The notes beneath the pieces are model-generated. The model was not told the origin of the DNA and made no database searches. It saw only the letters and a list, made by a program, of their open reading frames with translations. A DNA stretch of 45,214 bases from Lysobacteraceae bacterium (GTDB lineage Bacteria; Pseudomonadota; Gammaproteobacteria; Xanthomonadales; Xanthomonadaceae), in NCBI GenBank assembly GCA_031263725.1, contig JAISFF010000048.1, positions 1 to 45,214 of the forward strand, given 5' to 3'. Below, piece by piece: positions 8,567-16,585 of this stretch; position 1 is the stretch's first letter, and the number at the start of each line of letters is the position of its first letter. The position numbers and the translations under genes were made by a program.

Positions 8567-9310
8567 ATGAGTCCGCATTCCGGCAATCCGGACGACGAAC
8601 AGGGCATCGCGCCCGGCGGGTCCCGGCTGTTCCGGCATGGGGGACAGCGGTCGCGGGACGCCACCGTCGCCGCGCCACACATCGAGGAGATCTCGCGGCA
8701 TATCGAAACGCACCTCGGCGAGATCGGCGGCGTCTTCCAAGAAATCGTTTCCGACGGCGTGCGTATCGACGTGCACGCCGTGCCGCCGACGGTCGAATTG
8801 CCCTGTCTGCGGCTGGTCACTTCCGGCATGAGCGATCTGCCGATGGCGATGCCCGAAGGCATGGGCGGCCCCGACCGCATGGAGCTGATGATCACGCTGC
8901 CAGCCGACTGGCGCACCGACCAGACCTCGTTCCAGGACGAGAACTGGTACTGGCCGATCCGGCTGCTGAAGTTCCTGGCGCGCCTGCCGCACTTGTACGA
9001 CACATGGCTCGGCTTCGGCCACACCATTCCCAACGGCGACCCGCCGGCTCCCTATGCCTCCAATGTGCGCTTCGATGGTGCGATCATATTGCCTCCGCTC
9101 AGCGCTCCGGACGATTTCGGCAGGCTGGAGCTGGAAGACGGCGGCACCATCGTCTTCATGACGGCGCTGCCGTTGTATCCGGAAGAAATGGCATTGAAGC
9201 TGGACTGTGGCACCGATGCGCTGCTGGAACGGCTCGACAAGCGCAAGGCCGGCGACATCGCCGATCCCCGGCGCGCCAATGCCGCCAAGAAAAGGTTTGG
9301 ACTGTTCTGA
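8567..9310 (+). CDS. suppressor-of-fused (SUFU) domain protein
   Basis: A 247-residue cytoplasmic protein of the bacterial SUFU-domain family: HIEEISRHIETHLGEIGGVFQEIVSDGVRIDVHAVPPT in the first half, then FGHTIPNGDPPAPYA, the hydrophobic GAIILPPL, and LYPEEMALKLDCGTDALLERL near the C-terminus, all hallmark positions of the family. Bacterial SUFU proteins are frequently immunity proteins of polymorphic toxin systems (comparative-genomic inference by others), though many are orphans. It begins 51 bp after the DUF4279 gene and its stop overlaps the ATG of the epimerase (TGATG), so it is physically tied to both neighbours. No toxin gene is adjacent. Confidence 0.8.
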   Translation: MSPHSGNPDDEQGIAPGGSRLFRHGGQRSRDATVAAPHIEEISRHIETHLGEIGGVFQEIVSDGVRIDVHAVPPTVELPCLRLVTSGMSDLPMAMPEGMGGPDRMELMITLPADWRTDQTSFQDENWYWPIRLLKFLARLPHLYDTWLGFGHTIPNGDPPAPYASNVRFDGAIILPPLSAPDDFGRLELEDGGTIVFMTALPLYPEEMALKLDCGTDALLERLDKRKAGDIADPRRANAAKKRFGLF

Positions 9311-10275
9311 TGAAGATTCTGGTCACCGGCGCCGCGGGGTTCATCGGCGCCAATGTATGCAAAGCCCTGTTGGCCCGCGGCGATGATGTCATCGGTCTGG
9401 ACAACTACAACGACTACTACGATCCGCGGATCAAACGCGACCGCGTCGCGGCGCTGTGTCCGCGGGCGGACATCCGGGCGCTGGATCTGACCGATCGCGA
9501 CGGCCTCGGCGCGCTGTTCGACAGCTTCCAGCCCGAGCGCGTCGCGCATCTGGCCGCACAGGCTGGTGTGCGCTATTCGCTGCAGAATCCCTACGCCTAT
9601 GTCGACAGCAATCTGGTCGGTTTCGTCAATCTGCTGGAACAGTGCCGGCATCATGCCGTCGCCCATCTGGCCTATGCGTCGAGCAGTTCGGTCTATGGCG
9701 ATTCGGCCGTGCCGCCGTTCTCCGAAGACCAGCGCGTGGACCAGCCGCGTTCGCTGTATGCCGCGACCAAGGCCGCCAACGAGTTGACGGCCTACGCCTA
9801 TGCGCAACTCTACGGCCTGCGCGCGACCGGTCTGCGCTTCTTCACCGTGTATGGTCCCTGGGGCCGCCCGGACATGGCGCCGCTGCTGTTCTCGCGCGCC
9901 ATCCTCGCCGGGCGTCCCATCGACGTATTCAACCAGGGCCGCATGCGTCGCGACTTCACCTTCATCGACGACATCGTCAGCGGCGTGCTCGGCGCGCTGG
10001 ATCATCCCAGCCAGGAAGCCGTGCCGCACCGCGTCTTCAATCTCGGCAATCACACGCCGGTCGAGCTGGAGCGTTTCATCGGCGTAATCGAAGCCGCCGC
10101 CGGACGCAGCGCCGAAAAAATCTACAAGCCGATGCAACCCGGCGACATGATCGAGACGATGGCGGATACTTCCAGGGCCAGAGCCGCCTTCGGGTTCGAG
10201 CCGCACACGCCGATCGAAATCGGATTGCCGCCGGTGGTGCAATGGTGCCGTGACTATTTTGGTGATCGCGTATGA
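9310..10275 (+). CDS. NAD-dependent sugar-nucleotide epimerase (UDP-glucuronate 4-epimerase-like)
   Basis: A 321-residue extended short-chain dehydrogenase. It starts MKILVTGAAGFIGANV (Rossmann GxxGxxG), contains LDNYNDYYDPRIKRDR, HLAAQAGVRYSLQNP, the ASSSSVYGD serine and the catalytic YAATK, then RFFTVYGPWGRPDMAP, RMRRDFTFIDDIVSG, the pattern of GalE-like enzymes that invert C4 of UDP-glucuronate to UDP-galacturonate (CapI/WbnF type). The ATG overlaps the SUFU stop by one base, and its stop overlaps the glycosyltransferase start (ATGA). With the next two genes it forms a small operon for making and attaching a sugar to a lipid carrier. Exact substrate is inferred from sequence motifs only. 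Confidence 0.88.
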   Translation: MKILVTGAAGFIGANVCKALLARGDDVIGLDNYNDYYDPRIKRDRVAALCPRADIRALDLTDRDGLGALFDSFQPERVAHLAAQAGVRYSLQNPYAYVDSNLVGFVNLLEQCRHHAVAHLAYASSSSVYGDSAVPPFSEDQRVDQPRSLYAATKAANELTAYAYAQLYGLRATGLRFFTVYGPWGRPDMAPLLFSRAILAGRPIDVFNQGRMRRDFTFIDDIVSGVLGALDHPSQEAVPHRVFNLGNHTPVELERFIGVIEAAAGRSAEKIYKPMQPGDMIETMADTSRARAAFGFEPHTPIEIGLPPVVQWCRDYFGDRV

Positions 10276-10991
10276 GTCCTGTTCTTTCCGTCGTCGTCCC
10301 GGTGTTCAACGAGCGCGACAACATCGCGCCGCTGGTCGGCGAGATCGTCGCGGCGCTGCGCGGCCATACCGACTTCGAAATCGTCTATGTCGACGACAAT
10401 TCGCGCGACGACTCCCTCGCGGTGCTGGAATCGCTGAAAGCCGCCACGCCGGAACTGCGGGTGCTGCGCCACCTCAGCCAGAGTGGCCAAAGCACGGCGG
10501 TGCGCACCGGCGTCAAGGGCGCGCGCGGTGCCTGGATCGCGACGCTGGACGGCGACGGCCAGAACGATCCGGCCGACATCCCCAAACTGCTGGCCGCGCG
10601 CGACGAAGCGGCGGAAGGCACCAAGCTGTTCGCCGGCTGGCGCGTCAACCGCCAGGACACCAGCAGCAAGCGCTGGGCATCCAAGTGGGCCAACGCCATC
10701 CGCGCACGGATGCTGCATGACGATACGCCGGATACCGGTTGCGGCATCAAGCTGTTCGAGCGCGCCGCGTTCCTGGGCTTGCCCTATTTCGACCACATGC
10801 ACCGCTATCTGCCGGCGTTGATGCAGCGCGCCGGCTGGAAGACCCTCAGCGTGCCGGTCAATCACCGCGCGCGCGCTTCCGGCGTCTCCAAATACAACAA
10901 CCTGGGCCGCGCGCTGGTCGGCATCCGCGATCTGCTCGGCGTTTCCTGGCTGATCGACCGCAGCAAGCGCACCGCCGTGGAGGAGCGCTGA
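10272..10991 (+). CDS. family 2 glycosyltransferase, DPM1/ArnC-like (polyprenyl-phosphate sugar synthase)
   Basis: A 239-residue soluble GT2 enzyme without the C-terminal membrane helices of ArnC. Visible are SVVVPVFNERDNI (nucleotide binding), EIVYVDDNSRDDS with the first Asp pair, LDGDGQNDPADIP (DxD-type metal site), and DTGCGIKLFERAAF and NHRARASGVSKYNNLGRAL, all typical of dolichol-/undecaprenyl-phosphate sugar transferases. It likely moves a sugar from its nucleotide to undecaprenyl phosphate at the inner face of the cytoplasmic membrane. It overlaps the epimerase stop by four bases and precedes a LAB_N membrane protein by one base. Confidence 0.88.
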   Translation: MSPVLSVVVPVFNERDNIAPLVGEIVAALRGHTDFEIVYVDDNSRDDSLAVLESLKAATPELRVLRHLSQSGQSTAVRTGVKGARGAWIATLDGDGQNDPADIPKLLAARDEAAEGTKLFAGWRVNRQDTSSKRWASKWANAIRARMLHDDTPDTGCGIKLFERAAFLGLPYFDHMHRYLPALMQRAGWKTLSVPVNHRARASGVSKYNNLGRALVGIRDLLGVSWLIDRSKRTAVEER

Positions 10992-10992
10992 A

Positions 10993-11337
10993 TTGGCGGC
11001 GCAGGGATTCCTCAATCAGGAAATCGTCTGGCTCGGCTGGACCGGCATGCACATCACCGCGTGGAAGCTGATCGGCTATACCGGCGCGCTGATGTTCGGC
11101 GGCCGCTGGCTGGTCCAGTTCGTCGCTTCCAAGCGCGCTGGCAAACCCGTCATCCCGCGTCTGTTCTGGTACATGAGCGTGCTCGGCAGCCTGATGACGC
11201 TGGGCTACTTCCTGTTCTCGGCCAAGCAGGATTCGGTCGGCGTACTGCAGAACCTGTTTCCCGCATTTACCGCGCTGTACAGCCTGCACCTGGACATCCG
11301 CCATCGCGGCTGGCGGCGGGACAAGGCCGGACACTGA
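10993..11337 (+). CDS. LAB_N domain membrane protein (lipid-A-disaccharide synthase N-terminal-like)
   Basis: A 114-residue protein with three predicted membrane helices (about residues 24-45, 56-74 and 80-100) and the LAB_N core WKLIGYTGALMFGGRWLVQFVASKRAGKPVIPRLFWYMSVLGSLMTLGYF...DSVGVLQNLFP. In this stand-alone form the domain is commonly encoded beside DPM-type GT2 enzymes, and a role in handling lipid-linked sugars is assumed, not shown. The start is TTG, with GGAGGAGC upstream inside the previous gene; no ATG fits. The gene ends five bases before a strong terminator, closing the operon. Confidence 0.85.
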   Translation: MAAQGFLNQEIVWLGWTGMHITAWKLIGYTGALMFGGRWLVQFVASKRAGKPVIPRLFWYMSVLGSLMTLGYFLFSAKQDSVGVLQNLFPAFTALYSLHLDIRHRGWRRDKAGH

Positions 11338-11342
11338 TATCG

Positions 11343-11366
11343 CGCCGATTCCGATCGGCGTTTTTT
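11343..11366 (+). terminator. rho-independent terminator after the LAB_N gene
   Basis: CGCCGAT (11343-11349), a four-base loop and ATCGGCG (11354-11360) form a perfect 7-bp GC-rich stem followed at once by six T. It begins five bases after the stop codon and should end the sugar-lipid operon. Confidence 0.9.
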
Positions 11367-11925
11367 CCGCCAGCCTGGGTATGACCCGATACGGCGGAGC
11401 GCGGCATCCGCGAGATCCCACGATCCGTTCGTCACTCTCTCCCGAAAGAGATGGCGCATCGTTGTCCTCGCCCACGACCGCGCCGCGACAGCCCGAAGTG
11501 GTCCGACCAAAGCAATCCGGACCTGGCAGCGCGCATTCGCATCCATGCCGGAAACGCACACGCATCCGTGCGCCTTGGATCGCTGGCCGTTTCCGTGCCA
11601 GCAACGGGACTGATCGTCACAATGCGATTTTCGCGCCCGACGCCGCATCTCCCGGATATTCCGGCTTCTCTTCACGCACCCGGTTTTGTCTGTCCGGACA
11701 TCCCACCGCTCGTCGCATTCATTTCCCGGAAAACCCGGCACTTCCATGTCACCGCCATGATCGTCCGCTTCCTGGCATCGGGCTCGCACGATAGTTGAAA
11801 CCGTCGATCGTGCTGCACGACAGCACGACCGTGATCGGCCAGTTTCACGACGGCTTCACCCCAGACCGAATGGTGATAACTAACATGGATCGATTGTTTT
11901 TCTCCCCTCGCATCAGGAGCACCAT
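11367..11925. other. 559-bp intergenic region, no gene recognised
   Basis: Several open frames exist on both strands (for example 11381-11794), but none has a convincing start, codon pattern or recognisable family. The only structures I see are an inverted repeat at 11808-11828 and, near the end, AT-richer sequence (GGTGATAACTAACAT around 11872) that probably carries the promoter for the glucose dehydrogenase. Confidence 0.6.
11808..11828. repeat. 8-bp perfect inverted repeat upstream of the glucose dehydrogenase
   Basis: TCGTGCTG (11808-11815) and CAGCACGA (11821-11828) are exact inverse complements with a five-base loop, about 100 bp before the gcd start codon. It may be a regulator site or a hairpin in the leader; no T-run follows. 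Confidence 0.5.
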
Positions 11926-14403
11926 ATGGACGCCACTACCGACAAACCGAAAGGGATAGGTCTTTGGGGCATGCGATCGATCAGCCTGCTGATGGTCGCG
12001 ATCGGCCTGTTCCTGACCATTGCCGGCGGACAACTGATTTCGCTGGGCGGCTCCTGGTTCTATCTCGTCGCGGGCATGCTCACTCTCGTTTCCGGCGCGC
12101 TGCTGCTGTTCCGGAAAACCGCCGGCGCCTATCTCTACGGCCTGGTATTCATCGCCACTCTGATCTGGGCCTATATGGAAGCGGGCACATGGTTCTGGGG
12201 ATTGTTCCCGCGCATTTTCATGCCGCTGGTGCTGATGACCCTGATCCTGGTGTTCCTGCCTTTCAACAAGGCGAAGCCGGCGCGCAAATCCAGCTTCAGG
12301 GCCGCCTATCCGCCCGCATTGGTGCTGGTGGTCGCGGTCGTGCTGATGTTCTCCCATGTGTTCAGGCCGCATAACGAAGTCACCGCGCCGGCACAGGTGG
12401 CAGGCCGCGTCCTGCCGGCCGCGGCTGCCGACGGCAACGGCGGCGACTGGACCCATTACGCCCGTGACGGACAGGGCCGCAGGTATGCGCCGTTCTCGCA
12501 GATCGATCCGAACAACGTCAGGAATCTCCAGGTCGCCTGGCAGTACCGGACCGGAGACATCGCCGACGGCACATCCGCCAGTGGCGGTCCGGCGGCCGAG
12601 GAACAGAACACGCCGCTGCAAGTCGGCGACACCGTCTACGGCTGCACGCCGCACGACAAGGTCTACGCGCTGAACGCGGACACCGGCGAAGTGCGCTGGG
12701 AATACGACGCCAAGGGCCAGTCGCCGATGTGGCAACGCTGCCGCAGCCTCGGCTACGCCGACATGAGCAAGAACACCTTCGTGGCGGCGATGTCCGAAGT
12801 CGCCCTGCCGGCCGATGCGACGCAGGCCGCTCCAGCGCCGGTCGAACCGGCATCGGCCGATACGGCCGCGGACGCTGCCTGCCGGCGCCGGATCGTGGTC
12901 GGCACCATTGATGCGCGCCTGATCGAACTCGACGCGCAGACCGGCAAGCCGTGCGAAGCGTTCGGCCGGCAGGGCACGGTCAATCTCAAGGACGGCATGG
13001 GCGAAGTGAAGCCCGGCTACTACATGCAGACTTCCGGTCCCACGGTGATCGAGAATGGGCTGATCGTGATCGCCGGCTGGGTCGTGGACAACCAGTCCGT
13101 CGGCGAGCCTTCCGGCGTGGTGCGCGGTTTCGATGCCCGCAACGGCGATCTGGTATGGGCTTGGGATCTCGGCAATCCGGCCATCACCCAGCTGCCGCCG
13201 CCGGGCGAGACCTATACGCGCGGCACGCCCAATGTCTGGACCACCCCCGCCTATGACGACCAGTTGGGACTGGTCTACCTGCCCACCGGCAATACCACGC
13301 CGGATTTCTGGGGCGGCGAGCGCACAGCGGCGGCCGATGCCTACAACTCCTCGGTGGTCGCGCTGGACTACCGCACCGGCAAGGAGAAATGGAAATTCCA
13401 GACCGTCCATCACGATCTCTGGGATTACGACCTGCCTTCGCAGCCGGCGCTTTACGACATCCCCGACGGCAACGGCGGCACGCTGCCGGCGCTGATCCAG
13501 CTGACCAAACGCGGCCAGATCTTCATGCTCGACCGCCGCGACGGCACGCCGATCGCCCAGGTCGAGGAAAAGCCCGTCCCCACCGATGTCGCGGAAGGCG
13601 ACCGCATTTCGCCCACGCAGCCCTATTCGGTCGGCATGCCGGTCATCGGCGCCAAGCCGCTGCAGGAAAAGGACATGTGGGGCATGACCATGCTGGATCA
13701 GTTGATCTGCCGCGTGCAGTTCCGCAAGCTGCATTACGAAGGCGACTTCACTCCGCCTTCCACGAAACCCACGCTGCAGCAGCCGGGCAATATCGGCGGC
13801 ATGAACTGGGGCAGCGCCACCATCGACGAACCGCTGCACTACCTGATCGTCAACGACATCCGCATTCCGCTGATCAACCAGTTGGTGGCGCGCGCCGAAG
13901 CGGAAAAATACACGGTGGACCCTTCGGGCCACGGCAACTTCTCGCCGCAGGCGGGAACGCCGTTCGGCCTGCTGCAGAGCTACTTCCTGTCGCCGCTGGG
14001 CGTGCCCTGCACCACGCCGCCGCTGGGCTCGCTGACCGCGATCGACCTGACCACGCGCCAGATCGTCTGGCAGGTTCCGCTGGGCAGCACGCAGGATTCC
14101 GGCCCGCTCGGCATCAAGACCGGGCTGCCGATGCAGGTCGGCATGCCGACCATGGGCGCTTCGCTGGCAACGGGTGGCGGCCTGCTGTTCTTCACCGGAA
14201 CACAGGACTACTTCATCCGCGCCATCGATGTCCGCAGCGGCGAGGTGGTCTGGAAGGATCGCCTGCCGGTGGGCGGCCAATCGACGCCGATGAGCTATGT
14301 CTCGCCGACGACGGGCCGCCAGTATGTCCTGTTCACCGCCGGTGGCGCGCGTGGCCAGCCGGATCGCGGCGATTACGTGATCGCCTACGCCTTGCCGGAA
14401 TAA
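11926..14403 (+). CDS. gcd: membrane-bound PQQ-dependent glucose dehydrogenase
   Basis: Oxidises aldoses (glucose to glucono-lactone) in the periplasm and passes electrons to ubiquinone. The 825-residue protein has the five-helix N-terminal membrane anchor of this family (residues about 14-150), then a beta-propeller quinoprotein domain from GDWTHYARDGQGRRYAPFSQIDPNNVRNLQVAWQYRTGD onward. Tryptophan-docking repeats are visible, as are KWKFQTVHHDLWDYDLPSQP, which carries the catalytic Asp of the HDxWDYD motif, and GGxGMNWG-like GGMNWGSAT. Length fits E. coli Gcd (about 800). CAGGAG lies eight bases before the ATG. No PQQ biosynthesis genes are in the window; the cofactor must be made elsewhere or taken up. 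A hairpin follows the stop. Confidence 0.95.
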   Translation: MDATTDKPKGIGLWGMRSISLLMVAIGLFLTIAGGQLISLGGSWFYLVAGMLTLVSGALLLFRKTAGAYLYGLVFIATLIWAYMEAGTWFWGLFPRIFMPLVLMTLILVFLPFNKAKPARKSSFRAAYPPALVLVVAVVLMFSHVFRPHNEVTAPAQVAGRVLPAAAADGNGGDWTHYARDGQGRRYAPFSQIDPNNVRNLQVAWQYRTGDIADGTSASGGPAAEEQNTPLQVGDTVYGCTPHDKVYALNADTGEVRWEYDAKGQSPMWQRCRSLGYADMSKNTFVAAMSEVALPADATQAAPAPVEPASADTAADAACRRRIVVGTIDARLIELDAQTGKPCEAFGRQGTVNLKDGMGEVKPGYYMQTSGPTVIENGLIVIAGWVVDNQSVGEPSGVVRGFDARNGDLVWAWDLGNPAITQLPPPGETYTRGTPNVWTTPAYDDQLGLVYLPTGNTTPDFWGGERTAAADAYNSSVVALDYRTGKEKWKFQTVHHDLWDYDLPSQPALYDIPDGNGGTLPALIQLTKRGQIFMLDRRDGTPIAQVEEKPVPTDVAEGDRISPTQPYSVGMPVIGAKPLQEKDMWGMTMLDQLICRVQFRKLHYEGDFTPPSTKPTLQQPGNIGGMNWGSATIDEPLHYLIVNDIRIPLINQLVARAEAEKYTVDPSGHGNFSPQAGTPFGLLQSYFLSPLGVPCTTPPLGSLTAIDLTTRQIVWQVPLGSTQDSGPLGIKTGLPMQVGMPTMGASLATGGGLLFFTGTQDYFIRAIDVRSGEVVWKDRLPVGGQSTPMSYVSPTTGRQYVLFTAGGARGQPDRGDYVIAYALPE

Positions 14404-14410
14404 ACGATAT

Positions 14411-14440
14411 CCCGGTCCCGGAGCGGTTTCCGGAACCGGG
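14411..14440 (+). terminator. hairpin after gcd, no T-run
   Basis: CCCGGT-C-CCGG (14411-14421) pairs with CCGG-A-ACCGGG (14430-14440) around an eight-base loop, with one mismatch, starting seven bases after the gcd stop. Without a U-tract it may slow or protect transcript ends instead of terminating alone. Confidence 0.4.
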
Positions 14441-14556
14441 AAGCCGGGAACAGGGCGCACTTCCGCCAGTATTTCCGTACCCGTCGCGAAGCGCCCGCTA
14501 TTCATCCGCGCGCTGCTGGTATAGTGCGGTCTCCGGTCTTACTGGCGGGCGCTGTC

Positions 14557-15474
14557 ATGGGTTTCTGGAGCACGCTGTTCGGGAAAAGGCGACATGCGGC
14601 AACGATGGATCTGGAGGAATTCGCGACCGCGTTTTCGGAAAAGATCCAGGCCCGCCATCCGGGCATCGATCCCCGGCTCGAAATCGGCAGGGACCCCGCG
14701 CTTTCGCGTATCGTCTGGACGCACTCGAACGGCATGACGATGTCGCGATTCCTGGGCAATGCCTACCAGGCATACCTCCGGCAGCCCGATCGATTCGGGC
14801 AGATCGCGGATGCGCAACTGGCTTCCATGACCGATGTCATCGCGGCGGCGGACCGCACGCCGGAACAGCGCCGCGCTTTCATTCTGCCGATCATCAGAAC
14901 CCACGCATGGGCCGGGACGAGCCGGCGGCAACTGCAGGCGATCGGCCACGATCCCGGCGAGAGCGAACCCTTCATCATTCACCCGCTCGCGGGCGATCTG
15001 ATCGTCACCTATATCGAAGACCGGCCGGACTCCATGCATTTCCTGGCGCCCTCCGACCTCGACGAACTGGCGATCGAAGAAAGCGGGCTGCATGCGCTGG
15101 CGCTGGACAACCTGTCGCGCTGGCTGCCGCAACTGCGGATCGTGGGCGGCGGCGGGCGTTTCGGCGCGCGCCTGGATCACGACTACGATGCCAGCATGGT
15201 GCTGCTGCTCGAGCACTGGCGCGGACGGATCGATGTGATCGGCGATCCGGTCGTCGCCATTCCGGCGCGCGACGAACTGCTGTTGTGCGGCGGCAGCGAT
15301 GGCGAGGCCGTGCGCTCCCTGGCCGCGCTCGCGAACAGCATCGTCGAGCAGTCTCCCTACCACCTCTCCAGGCAACTGTTCGTCTGGCGCGATGGCGCCC
15401 TGCATCCGCTCGACCGCACCGGTCCTTTCGACCCGATAGGCCGAACCCGCGCGGAAGGCGCCGCCGTCAGCTGA
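14557..15474 (+). CDS. DUF1444 family protein (YtpQ-like)
   Basis: A 305-residue protein of unknown biochemical role. The order of conserved segments fits DUF1444: an N-terminal alpha/beta part (MDLEEFATAFSEKIQARHPG...), a central AFILPIIRTHAW, the IVTYIEDRPDSMHFLAPSDLDELAIEE block, LDHDYDASMVLLLEHW, and AIPARDELLLCGGSDGEAVRSLAALANSIVEQSPYHLSRQLFVWRDGALHPL. No signal peptide or membrane segment. I prefer the ATG at 14557 (MGFWSTLFGKRR) to an in-frame codon at 14524. It is convergent with rodA: the two stop codons overlap within an 8-bp shared segment (15467-15474), leaving no room for a conventional terminator. Confidence 0.72.
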   Translation: MGFWSTLFGKRRHAATMDLEEFATAFSEKIQARHPGIDPRLEIGRDPALSRIVWTHSNGMTMSRFLGNAYQAYLRQPDRFGQIADAQLASMTDVIAAADRTPEQRRAFILPIIRTHAWAGTSRRQLQAIGHDPGESEPFIIHPLAGDLIVTYIEDRPDSMHFLAPSDLDELAIEESGLHALALDNLSRWLPQLRIVGGGGRFGARLDHDYDASMVLLLEHWRGRIDVIGDPVVAIPARDELLLCGGSDGEAVRSLAALANSIVEQSPYHLSRQLFVWRDGALHPLDRTGPFDPIGRTRAEGAAVS

Positions 15475-16585
15475 AATGCACGGGCCGGTAGGACTTGACC
15501 GCCATCACCAGCCCCAGTCCGGCCAGCAACGAAACCGCCGAGGTGCCGCCGTAGCTCATCAACGGCATCGGCACGCCCACCACCGGCAACAGACCCGAAA
15601 TCATGCCGCCATTGACCAGTACGTAGACGAAGAACGCCAGTCCGGAAGCGCCCGCCAGCAACCGCGAATAGGTATCGCGCGCCTGCATTCCAATCCACAG
15701 ACAGCGGCCGACGACGAACAGATACAGCGACAGCACCACCACCACGCCGATCCAGCCGAACTCCTCCGACAGCACTGCGAACACGAAATCGGTGGTCTGC
15801 TCCGGAATGAAGTTCAGATGCGATTGCGTGCCGTCGCCCCAGCCCTTGCCGAACAGGCCGCCCGAGCCGACCGCGATCTTGGACTGGATGATGTTCCAGC
15901 CCGCGCCGAGCGGCTCGCGTTCGGGGTCCAGAAACGTCAGTATCCGCTCCTTCTGATAGGGCTTCAGGAACCAGAACCAGGCCATCGGCGCGGTCGCCGC
16001 CACGCTGGTCACCGCCACGCCGACCCACCACCAGGGCAAGCCGGCCAGCAACAAGGCGAACACGCCGCTGGCGGCGATCAGCATGGCCGTGCCGAAATCC
16101 GGCTGCAGCATGATCAGCGCGGTCGGCACGGCGATCAGCACCCCCGAAACCAGCACCGTCTTGATCCTCGGCGGCAGCGATTGCTGGTTCAAGTACCAGG
16201 CCATCATCATCGGCAGACTGATTTTCAGCAGTTCCGCCGGCTGCAGATAGAACACCTTCAGATCCAGCCAGTGCCGCCCATGCTTGCCGGTGCCGATCAG
16301 CAGCACCACCAGCAACGGCAGCAGCGAGATCGCATAGATCGCCGGCGTCCAGGCGCGCAGCTTGATGACCGACAGCCGAGATATGCCCCACATCGCCAGC
16401 AGGCCGACGCCGAACCTCGCACCCTGCGCCATCACCAGTTGCTTGCCGCTCGTAGCGCCGCCGGCGCTGTACAGCACCATCAGGCCGGCCGCCATCAGGA
16501 TCGCCAGAGCCAGGCACAGCGGCCAGTCCAGCGTCCGCGTCAGACGCCGGCCCAGATATCCCAGCCAGTACAGGATGTCCTTCAT
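15467..16585 (-). CDS. rodA: rod-shape SEDS peptidoglycan glycosyltransferase RodA
   Basis: RodA polymerises lipid II into glycan strands as partner of PBP2 in the elongasome. The 372-residue product is an integral membrane protein with about ten helices. Family features include the start LGYLGRRLTRTLDWPLCLALAILMAAGLMVLYSA, GKHGRHWLDLKVFYLQPAELLKI, LQPDFGTAMLI, the GAGWNIIQSKIAVGSGGLFGKGWGDGTQSHLNFIPEQTTDFVFAVLSEEFGW block, and the C-terminal GVPMPLMSYGGTSAVSLLAGLGLVMAV. A much earlier in-frame start (16762) lies inside mrdA and adds 59 non-membrane residues; the ATG at 16585 overlaps the mrdA stop (ATGA) and is clearly right. Confidence 0.96.
   Translation of the reverse strand: MKDILYWLGYLGRRLTRTLDWPLCLALAILMAAGLMVLYSAGGATSGKQLVMAQGARFGVGLLAMWGISRLSVIKLRAWTPAIYAISLLPLLVVLLIGTGKHGRHWLDLKVFYLQPAELLKISLPMMMAWYLNQQSLPPRIKTVLVSGVLIAVPTALIMLQPDFGTAMLIAASGVFALLLAGLPWWWVGVAVTSVAATAPMAWFWFLKPYQKERILTFLDPEREPLGAGWNIIQSKIAVGSGGLFGKGWGDGTQSHLNFIPEQTTDFVFAVLSEEFGWIGVVVVLSLYLFVVGRCLWIGMQARDTYSRLLAGASGLAFFVYVLVNGGMISGLLPVVGVPMPLMSYGGTSAVSLLAGLGLVMAVKSYRPVHFS

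Noticed and set aside
11381..11794. Open frame in the 559-bp gap before gcd
   Set aside because: No ribosome site, no family, and overlapping open frames on the other strand of equal quality.
11845..14505. 886-aa open frame antisense to the glucose dehydrogenase
   Set aside because: Low-complexity Arg/His/Ala sequence opposite a fully conserved gcd.
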